A DNA stretch of 13,825 bases, taken from Candidatus Dojkabacteria bacterium (lineage in GTDB: Bacteria; Patescibacteriota; Dojkabacteria; J137). Below, piece by piece: positions 1 to 5,142 of the stretch (position 1 is its first letter; each line of letters opens with the position of its first letter). The DNA lies in assembly GCA_020429545.1 (NCBI GenBank), contig JAGQLF010000024.1:1-13825 (forward strand). The letters run 5' to 3'. A program made the position numbers and the translations under genes. Under the pieces are notes generated by a model, which worked only from the letters and a program-made list of their open reading frames with translations, ran no database searches and was not told the origin of the DNA.

Positions 1-37
1 ATACTTTAGCTAACTTAACTTTACTATCTTTTTTCAT
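1..37 (-). CDS. possible divergent gene, N-terminus only (partial)
   Basis: On the minus strand an ATG at 37-35 opens a frame of 12 codons that leaves the window without a stop. It reads MKKDSKVKLAKV, a lysine-rich start that is normal for a protein in an AT-rich genome. It would be transcribed away from nrdA, sharing the roughly 130-base region between them. No function can be given from 12 residues, and a chance open frame of this length is quite possible. Confidence 0.3.
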   Translation of the reverse strand, partial: MKKDSKVKLAKV

Positions 38-81
38 TTACCAATAGACAAATTAATATTAATGTGACGTAAATAGATGAG

Positions 82-110
82 TTGACACCACAATCTATTG
101 TGTCTATTCT
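82..110 (+). promoter_or_regulatory. nrdA promoter (TTGACA-N17-TATTCT)
   Basis: A perfect -35 hexamer TTGACA (82-87) is followed after exactly 17 bases by TATTCT (105-110), a 4/6 match to TATAAT. Transcription should start near 117, leaving a leader of about 50 bases before the nrdA ATG at 168. An NrdR-type box fills the spacer and a second covers the start region, so repressor binding would directly block RNA polymerase. Confidence 0.8.
88..103 (+). promoter_or_regulatory. NrdR box 1
   Basis: CCACAATCTATTGTGT closely matches the NrdR operator consensus, roughly ACACwATATwTwGTGT. It is a near palindrome and lies exactly in the 17-base spacer between the -35 and -10 elements. NrdR is the ATP/dATP-sensing zinc-finger/ATP-cone repressor of ribonucleotide reductase genes in most bacteria. 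Its gene is not in this window. Confidence 0.8.
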
Positions 111-119
111 AAAAATTAC

Positions 120-135
120 ACACAATATCTTGTGT
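120..135 (+). promoter_or_regulatory. NrdR box 2
   Basis: ACACAATATCTTGTGT is an almost perfect NrdR box. It begins 32 bases after box 1, three helical turns, which puts both sites on the same face of the DNA as in known NrdR operators. It lies just downstream of the expected transcription start. Confidence 0.82.
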
Positions 136-167
136 GTTAGTGTAGATATATATTAATTTTGAAAATA

Positions 168-3113
168 ATGAATCTAGAAGTTTTACAGAATCTTGATGGG
201 CTTATACCTTTTAACGAATCTACTTTCAGAAGATTTGTAAAATCACATAGTGAAGGTATACCGGATGCACCTCAGATGGTTGATACCATTACACAGGAGG
301 TTAGTCTTACTGTATTTTCAGATATGTCAATTGAGGATTTATTAGAAGCTACTATACTTGTAGCTGCCCAAAATATACAAAATGATATAAATTATGATAA
401 ATTCGCTACAAGATTTTTACTTACTCAGATTTATAAAAATGCATTAGATATAAAAGGAGATTATTCTAGTTTTGAAACAATGTATGTACAGAGCTTCAAA
501 GACTATATACAAAGCGGAATAAAACAAAAATTATTAAATCCAGAATTAGCAGAGAAGTTTAATTTAAGTCAGTTATCCAAGGAATTTTTATACGACAAAG
601 AAGATATTTATAAATACATAGGTTTAAGCACTATGTATAACAGATACTCATTGCGAAATAGAGACCAAAAAGTTATGGAAACCCCTCAGTTTACCTGGAT
701 GAGAATTGCAATGGGACTTTCTCTAAAAGAAAAATATCCAACGGAACAAGCAATTAAATTTTATAAAAAACTAGCTAAGTTAGAATATATTCCAGGAGGA
801 TCTACAAACATTGGAGCAGGAACAACTTTCTCGGTGTTAAGTAATTGCTATTTACTAGATACAGAAGACACAACTCATTCAATCTTTGATAATGTAAAAA
901 ATGTTGCTCTTATTTCCAAGGCTACAGGCGGAATTGGCATTTCAGTTACAAAATTACGAGCAGGTGGGTCACCAGTTAAATCTAATAATACAATGTCTAC
1001 TGGTCCAATTCCATTTATTAAGGTAATGGATTCTGCACTTAAATCAATGTCTAGGGCAGGTAAGAAGTACGGGGCTATGTGCGTTTATATGGAGAATTGG
1101 CATATCAATTTTCCTGAATTTATAGATTTGAGACAAAATGCAGGAGATGACTACAGAAGGATTAGAACTGCAGATACAGCGGTGTATATTTCAGATGAAT
1201 TCATGAAGCGTGTAGTGAATAATGAAAAATGGTACATGTTTGATCCCGCAGAAGTTGCTGATTTGCCAGAACTTTATGGTGCAGAATTTAGTAACAGATA
1301 TAAATATTACTGCGACAAAGCAGATAGAGGAGAAATGAATATGGTGAAAATTGTTCCTGCAAGGGAACAGATGAAACAGATTCTAACATCGCTTCAAGGA
1401 ACATCTCATCCTTGGCTCACTTGGAAAGATACAATAAATGTAAGAGCGCTTAATAATAATACAGGAACAATACACTGTTCAAACTTGTGTACAGAGATTT
1501 GCCTACCACAAGATAGAGATAATATTGCAGTGTGTAATTTAGCATATATTAATCTTGCCACACATGTAAATCAAGATGAAATAGATCCTGAGAGGAAAAT
1601 AGAATGGGATAAACTTGAAGATACAGTAAGGGTACTAATTAGGCATCTAGATAATTTGGTAGAAGTAAATGAATCTCCTCTACCAGAAACTAAAAATTCT
1701 GATGAAAACAACAGGGCTGTAGGAATGGGGATGTCAGGATTTTCTGAGATACTAGAATATTTCGGTTATCCTTATGATTCAGAAGAAGCTTACGATTTAA
1801 TGGATAAAATTACTGAATTTATTAGCTACATATCAATTGACGAAAGTGCAAATCTTGCACAAGAACGGGGAACGTATGCTAACTTTGAGGGATCAATGTG
1901 GTCAAAAGGTTATGTACCATTCGATACTATTGATAAATTAGCAAAAGAACGAAAAGGCGAAGGTTCTTGGGAAATGCATTCGGATGAAAAGGGAGAGGAT
2001 TTAATTTTGAATGGACTTGAAGGAATCAAACAGAGAATCGAAAGAGGTGTGCAAAATGCAACAAGTGAAGAAAGTAAAGAGCTTTATGAAATTTTTGAGC
2101 AGATTACAGATTATGTAAAAAGCTTTAAAGCAGATAAAAATGTTCAAAATTCTGAAATTGTAGCTGAGAGAGATGCTCAGAATTCACATGGTGAGGGAAT
2201 TGAGTTAGATCAGGACAGATCTTACAGATTGGATTGGAATAGTCTAAGAAACAAAGTTAAAAAAGGAATGCGAAATGCGACAGTGATGGCTATTGCACCT
2301 AATGCATCTACAGGCTTAGTTTTAGGTACTTCTCCAGGGATTGACCCAAGATTTGCACAAATATTTAGTAGAAATACTTATAGCGGAAAATTTTTGGATA
2401 TAAATCATAACCTTGTAAAGAATTTACAGGAGCTGGGTATCTGGGAAGATGTAAAAGATAAAGTGCTTGCAAAATATGGTGATATTTCAGAAATCCCTGA
2501 AATACCTGATAGATTAAAAGCCGTTTATAAAACATCATTCCAAATTTCTCCATATGCCTATATTGAAGTAGCATCTAGAGCTCAAAAATGGATTGATCAA
2601 GCAATGAGCAGAAATATGTATTTAGAGACAAGAAATATTGATGATATGGTAGATATTTATACAGAGGCATGGAGAAGAGGTTTAAAAACGACCTATTATC
2701 TACATGTAAAGCCAAGACATGTTTCTGAGCAAAGTACTGTAAAAGTAAATAAAGGGAAGGAATTAAATAAGCAAGGATTTGGTTCCCTTAAACAAACAAG
2801 CCAGGTTTCTCTAGATAATACAAAAGAGAGAAAAGGATTTGGATTTGCTGAAGTTCAACAGCAAGAAGAAGAAAAAGTTGAAGAGTTCGAAAAGAAAGAG
2901 GAAGTAGTTGTTGCTGCAAGCCCAATAAATCAACCAGAACCAACTGCTAAAAGTGGAGGAGGCTTTGGGTTCGGAGCTGCTATCAAAAATAATAATGCAG
3001 AGGTTAAGCAAAAATCCAATTATAAGCCTCAACCTAAGGTAAGTGGTGATATGCAGTTTCAAAATTGTCCACTAGATCCTGCTGAGCGAGCAATGTGTGA
3101 AGCTTGTCAGTAG
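168..3113 (+). CDS. nrdA: class I ribonucleotide reductase, large (alpha) subunit
   Basis: Reduces ribonucleotides to deoxyribonucleotides with its radical-generating partner NrdB, in the cytoplasm. I start it at ATG 168; a TTG at 159 would add three residues. Numbered from 168, residues 4-90 form a degenerate ATP-cone (the usual KRDG is NLDG). Active-site residues are visible: C227 (SNCYLL), N439-C441-E443 (SNLCTEI), C456 (AVCNLA), the radical-transfer pair Y843-Y844 (KTTYYLHV), and a C-terminal CEAC pair, C977/C980, that re-reduces the active site. At 981 residues it is over 200 longer than E. coli NrdA. The extra length is an insertion at about 598-686 and a Gln/Glu/Lys/Gly-rich linker at about 855-965 with three GFG motifs. 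Two NrdR boxes upstream imply dNTP-responsive repression. nrdB lies 167 bases downstream. Function is secure. Confidence 0.96.
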   Translation: MNLEVLQNLDGLIPFNESTFRRFVKSHSEGIPDAPQMVDTITQEVSLTVFSDMSIEDLLEATILVAAQNIQNDINYDKFATRFLLTQIYKNALDIKGDYSSFETMYVQSFKDYIQSGIKQKLLNPELAEKFNLSQLSKEFLYDKEDIYKYIGLSTMYNRYSLRNRDQKVMETPQFTWMRIAMGLSLKEKYPTEQAIKFYKKLAKLEYIPGGSTNIGAGTTFSVLSNCYLLDTEDTTHSIFDNVKNVALISKATGGIGISVTKLRAGGSPVKSNNTMSTGPIPFIKVMDSALKSMSRAGKKYGAMCVYMENWHINFPEFIDLRQNAGDDYRRIRTADTAVYISDEFMKRVVNNEKWYMFDPAEVADLPELYGAEFSNRYKYYCDKADRGEMNMVKIVPAREQMKQILTSLQGTSHPWLTWKDTINVRALNNNTGTIHCSNLCTEICLPQDRDNIAVCNLAYINLATHVNQDEIDPERKIEWDKLEDTVRVLIRHLDNLVEVNESPLPETKNSDENNRAVGMGMSGFSEILEYFGYPYDSEEAYDLMDKITEFISYISIDESANLAQERGTYANFEGSMWSKGYVPFDTIDKLAKERKGEGSWEMHSDEKGEDLILNGLEGIKQRIERGVQNATSEESKELYEIFEQITDYVKSFKADKNVQNSEIVAERDAQNSHGEGIELDQDRSYRLDWNSLRNKVKKGMRNATVMAIAPNASTGLVLGTSPGIDPRFAQIFSRNTYSGKFLDINHNLVKNLQELGIWEDVKDKVLAKYGDISEIPEIPDRLKAVYKTSFQISPYAYIEVASRAQKWIDQAMSRNMYLETRNIDDMVDIYTEAWRRGLKTTYYLHVKPRHVSEQSTVKVNKGKELNKQGFGSLKQTSQVSLDNTKERKGFGFAEVQQQEEEKVEEFEKKEEVVVAASPINQPEPTAKSGGGFGFGAAIKNNNAEVKQKSNYKPQPKVSGDMQFQNCPLDPAERAMCEACQ

Positions 3114-3114
3114 A

Positions 3115-3143
3115 AGAGCTGAGCCACTAGCTCCTAGCTAAAT
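3115..3143 (+). repeat. AGCTA-rich tract, copy 1
   Basis: Directly after the nrdA stop, the motif AGCT recurs three times within 25 bases (AGAGCTGAG, ACTAGCTCC, TAGCTAAATAG). Similar tracts follow nrdB (4273-4318) and the small membrane protein gene (9009-9042). GAGCT/AGCTC could form a short hairpin (5 bp), but there is no T-run, so this is not a clear terminator. Confidence 0.5.
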
Positions 3144-3144
3144 A

Positions 3145-3205
3145 GTCCGGCGATCTGCGAGGAACGAATGAAATGAGTGACGTGGCAGTCCCGTATAATT
3201 CGGAC
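3145..3205 (+). repeat. structured repeat family B, copy 1 (upstream of nrdB)
   Basis: Shares the blocks CCGGnGATCTGCGAG (3147-3161) and CGTGGCAGTCCC (3181-3192) with a copy after nrdB (4319-4397), in the same orientation. An outer stem GTCCG/CGGAC (3145-3149 with 3201-3205) encloses an inner CTGC/GCAG pairing. The segment between the conserved blocks differs from copy 2. The repeat contains the ATG (3173) of the longest nrdB reading frame. It resembles the short palindromic repeats scattered through many CPR genomes, as far as I recall; no search was done. Confidence 0.7.
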
Positions 3206-3212
3206 AACTTTA

Positions 3213-3249
3213 GGGGACCACCACGCTCGTTTTACTCGCTCGTGGATCA
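3213..3249 (+). repeat. imperfect hairpin repeat before nrdB
   Basis: GGGGACCACCACG is followed by a CTCG/CTCGCT-containing loop and CGTGGATC. CCACG (3221-3225) pairs with CGTGG (3241-3245). The GC-rich character stands out from the AT-rich bases that follow, and it looks like a second palindromic repeat placed next to family B. No second copy is in the window. Confidence 0.45.
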
Positions 3250-3280
3250 TTTTTTACTTTTAATTTTTAATTTTATTACC

Positions 3281-4276
3281 GTGTTACTTAAGAAAAAACA
3301 AAGAGGAGATGAACTTCAACTTCAAAAAATTGAATATCCTTGGGCAGTAGATCTGCTTGATCAAGCAATTGCCAATACTTGGTTCCCTCACGAAGCTCCA
3401 ATGGCAGAAGATTTAGAAAATTGGAGAACAATGAGTGATGATGAAAAGAATGCCGTAATAACTTACATCGGATTTTCTAATCCAATGGAATACGAAGTTA
3501 ATGAATCAATAATGTATGGAATGATGCCATTTATTTCTGCTCCTGAAGTTAATATGTATCTAATTAGACAACAATGGGAGGAAGTTAACCATGCATTGTC
3601 TTTTGATTATGTGATTAATACTTTAGAAATTGATAGATCAAAAGCATTTGGAACTCATACAGATATTTCAACAGTAGCTGCTAAGGAAAAATTCTTAACA
3701 AAATCAATTGATAATATGAGTGAAGGAAACGTGGATGTAGACACAATAGAAGGTGTACAAGAATTTATAAAAAATATTGTAAAAACTAACATAGTAACTG
3801 AAGGAATTTGGTTTTATAGTGGATTTATGTTTGCGCTGAGTTTTAGGCAAAGAAATTTGATGAGAAATCTAGGAACAATAACAGATTGGATTGCAAGAGA
3901 CGAAGCACTACATCTAAAAGTTGGAATAAATATTATTCTTACAATTTTAGAAGAACAACCAGAAGTAGTGACTCCAGAGTTTGCCCAGGAGATTAAAGAT
4001 ATTGTAATCCAGGCAGTGGAGTTAGAAATGGCATACAACAAGGATTTATTACCAAATGGAATTCTAGGGTTAAATACAGAATTTGTTAATAAATACGTAC
4101 AATACGTAGCAGATAGAAGATTAGAAGAGCTTGGATTTGAAGCACACTTTAATGTACAAAATCCAGCCAAATGGATGACTACTGCAAACGATACATTCCA
4201 GTTAGTAAATTTCTTTGAAACAGTAAATACTGCATACGAAGTAAACGCAACAGGAACTAGAGGAATGAAAAAGTAG
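3281..4276 (+). CDS. nrdB: ribonucleotide reductase radical subunit, class Ic type (Phe in place of radical Tyr)
   Basis: Provides the oxidising metal cofactor for NrdA. From the GTG at 3281 (331 residues) the ligands are E70, E101, H104, E174, E208 and H211. Their spacing is identical, offset 19, to the Chlamydia trachomatis R2 ligands E89/E120/H123/E193/E227/H230. The radical-Tyr position is F108 (WEEVNHALSF) and the first ligand is Glu rather than Asp, both hallmarks of Mn/Fe class Ic enzymes. Y319 near the C-terminus fits the inter-subunit radical-transfer Tyr. Class Id (Mn/Mn) also lacks the Tyr and is the main alternative. The frame is open back to an ATG at 3173, but those 36 extra codons lie in palindromic repeats and AT-rich spacer and give a sequence unlike any R2. 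GTG 3281 is therefore preferred, although it has no Shine-Dalgarno. Probably co-transcribed with nrdA; a TATAAT at 3194-3199 might also serve it. Confidence 0.93.
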   Translation: MLLKKKQRGDELQLQKIEYPWAVDLLDQAIANTWFPHEAPMAEDLENWRTMSDDEKNAVITYIGFSNPMEYEVNESIMYGMMPFISAPEVNMYLIRQQWEEVNHALSFDYVINTLEIDRSKAFGTHTDISTVAAKEKFLTKSIDNMSEGNVDVDTIEGVQEFIKNIVKTNIVTEGIWFYSGFMFALSFRQRNLMRNLGTITDWIARDEALHLKVGINIILTILEEQPEVVTPEFAQEIKDIVIQAVELEMAYNKDLLPNGILGLNTEFVNKYVQYVADRRLEELGFEAHFNVQNPAKWMTTANDTFQLVNFFETVNTAYEVNATGTRGMKK

Positions 4277-4318
4277 CTTTTAGCTACGAGCTGCGGGCCT
4301 CTAGCTACTAGCTTAAGG
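4273..4318 (+). repeat. AGCTA-rich tract, copy 2
   Basis: Starts in the last codons of nrdB and repeats AGCTA-like units (GTAGCTTTTAGCTAC, GAGCTGCGG, CTAGCTACTAGCTTA). GTAGC/GCTAC (4273-4287) forms a 5-bp hairpin over the stop codon. The end of the tract, AGCTACTAGCTTAAGGATAT, recurs nearly unchanged at 9019-9038. Confidence 0.55.
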
Positions 4319-4397
4319 ATATCCGGAGATCTGCGAGCCATAAAATTTGCAAAGCTTTATTTTATGGCGTGGCAGTCCCCTTGGATTGTCAGGATAT
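4319..4397 (+). repeat. structured repeat family B, copy 2 (downstream of nrdB)
   Basis: Same conserved blocks as copy 1: CCGGAGATCTGCGAG (4323-4337) and CGTGGCAGTCCC (4368-4379). The outer stem is ATATCC/GGATAT (4319-4324 with 4392-4397), a different sequence from copy 1 but still paired. The apical stem CCATAAAAT/ATTTTATGG is a perfect 9-bp arm pair around a 12-base loop. Between them, GGAGATCTGC can pair with GGCAGTCCCC apart from a bulged T and one mismatch. Confidence 0.75.
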
Positions 4398-4398
4398 T

Positions 4399-4404
4399 TA
4401 TAAT
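4399..4404 (+). promoter_or_regulatory. -10 element for the glycosylase gene
   Basis: A perfect TATAAT ends 30 bases before the ATG at 4435 and begins just after the family B repeat. I see no good -35 hexamer at 16-18 bases and no TG extension, so it is weaker than the other promoters here. Confidence 0.45.
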
Positions 4405-4434
4405 GTAAGAAGTATAAATTAATAAGTTTTTAAC

Positions 4435-4947
4435 ATGGCAATTGAAGTCCACCCCTTTGAAGATTTTATTCCAAAAAATATAAACTATCTTCTGTTAGGG
4501 AGTTTTACCGCTAAAGACTCGAGAAAAGGCATTGAATATGATTGGTATTATTCAAATGGTAGAAATCAATTCTGGAACTTAATTGAGAAAGTATATGATA
4601 CTAAACTCGAAACTATAGATTCGAAAGTTGAACTATTTACAAACTTAGGTATTGGTATTACCGATATTATCTACAAGTGTAACCGTACAAAAAATAGTAG
4701 TTTAGACAATGCTTTGGACATAATAGAATATAATCCAAGGTTAGAAGCAATCATAAGTAGAAATTTAAAGTCAGTATTTTTTTCGAGTAGGTTTGTTGAA
4801 ACACAGTTCAAAAGAAACTTTTCTGAATTAATAGATAAATACCAAAAAACAAAATTTATATATCTTCCATCACCTTCTCCAAGATATGCTGCAATGTCAA
4901 AAGAAGAAAAAGTACTAAAGTATAAAGAATTACTACCTAAGCTTTAA
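4435..4947 (+). CDS. uracil/hypoxanthine-DNA glycosylase-like protein (UDG superfamily)
   Basis: Predicted base-excision repair enzyme of 170 residues that removes deaminated bases (uracil or hypoxanthine) from DNA. The first superfamily motif is LLLGSFTAKDS (19-29), continuing into YDWYYSNGRNQFW (35-47), where N44 sits in the RNxFW signature of the DNA-deoxyinosine glycosylase group. The second motif is LPSPSPRYAAMS (144-155), in the position of the DNA-intercalating loop. Length is normal for this group. The ATG has no Shine-Dalgarno. It follows the nrd genes in the same direction but is separated by the repeats and has its own -10 element, so it is probably a separate unit. The substrate cannot be fixed from sequence alone. 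Confidence 0.82.
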   Translation: MAIEVHPFEDFIPKNINYLLLGSFTAKDSRKGIEYDWYYSNGRNQFWNLIEKVYDTKLETIDSKVELFTNLGIGITDIIYKCNRTKNSSLDNALDIIEYNPRLEAIISRNLKSVFFSSRFVETQFKRNFSELIDKYQKTKFIYLPSPSPRYAAMSKEEKVLKYKELLPKL

Positions 4948-5020
4948 TCAATTCATAATATAGTATCAAGATTCTAAGAATTTATTTTTATTTTGATATT
5001 CATTTTTCAGATTTTTAAAT

Positions 5021-5070
5021 AACACCTCCCGTCTCTGCCTTTAGCAGAGCCACCCTCCTCTAGGAGGGAG
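5021..5070 (+). repeat. palindromic repeat family C, copy 1
   Basis: Skeleton: AACACCTCCCG, a variable hairpin CTCTGC/GCAGAG (5033-5038 with 5044-5049, loop CTTTA), then CCACCCTCCTCTAGGAGGGAG with an internal stem CCCTCCT/AGGAGGG. An inverted copy lies at 11402-11460 with the same skeleton but an unrelated, equally well paired middle hairpin. Confidence 0.75.
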
Positions 5071-5074
5071 TTTT
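5053..5074 (+). terminator. possible intrinsic terminator after the glycosylase gene
   Basis: The stem CCCTCCT/AGGAGGG (5053-5059 with 5062-5068) is followed by AG and TTTT (5071-5074). The 3' end of the family C repeat may thus act as a rho-independent terminator between the glycosylase gene and the next unit. The loop is tight (2 bases, or 4 if the last pair opens) and the T-run short. Confidence 0.45.
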
Positions 5075-5107
5075 GAATTTTGATTTTGAACTTTTGAATT
5101 TATTATT

Positions 5108-5116
5108 TGGTATACT
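5108..5116 (+). promoter_or_regulatory. extended -10 promoter for the DUF4012 gene
   Basis: TGG followed by TATACT (5111-5116) is an extended -10 element. A possible -35 TTGAAC (5086-5091) lies 19 bases upstream. Transcription would start near 5123, leaving about 20 bases before ATG 5143. It overlaps a TTG (5107) that would otherwise extend the reading frame, which argues against that start. Confidence 0.6.
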
Positions 5117-5142
5117 TTAAACAAGCGACTTTATTTGTACCA

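Noticed and set aside
159..167. TTG at 159 as the nrdA start
   Set aside because: ATG lies only three codons downstream in the same frame; neither has a Shine-Dalgarno, and ATG is the simpler choice.
1956..2226. Intein inside NrdA
   Set aside because: The insertion is only about 90 residues and lacks a Cys/Ser start, a C-terminal His-Asn and splicing blocks.
3302..3311. AGAGGAG before ATG 3309 as a start for nrdB
   Set aside because: The ATG is out of frame with nrdB and the purine run touches it with no spacing.
3814..4341. Long minus-strand open frame opposite nrdB
   Set aside because: It is antisense to a conserved gene, and its protein is Ser/Asn/Leu-rich with no recognisable motif, as expected from mirrored codons.
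5107..5142. TTG at 5107 as the start of the DUF4012 protein
   Set aside because: This codon lies within the extended -10 promoter, and the 12 extra residues do not look like part of the protein; ATG 5143 is better.
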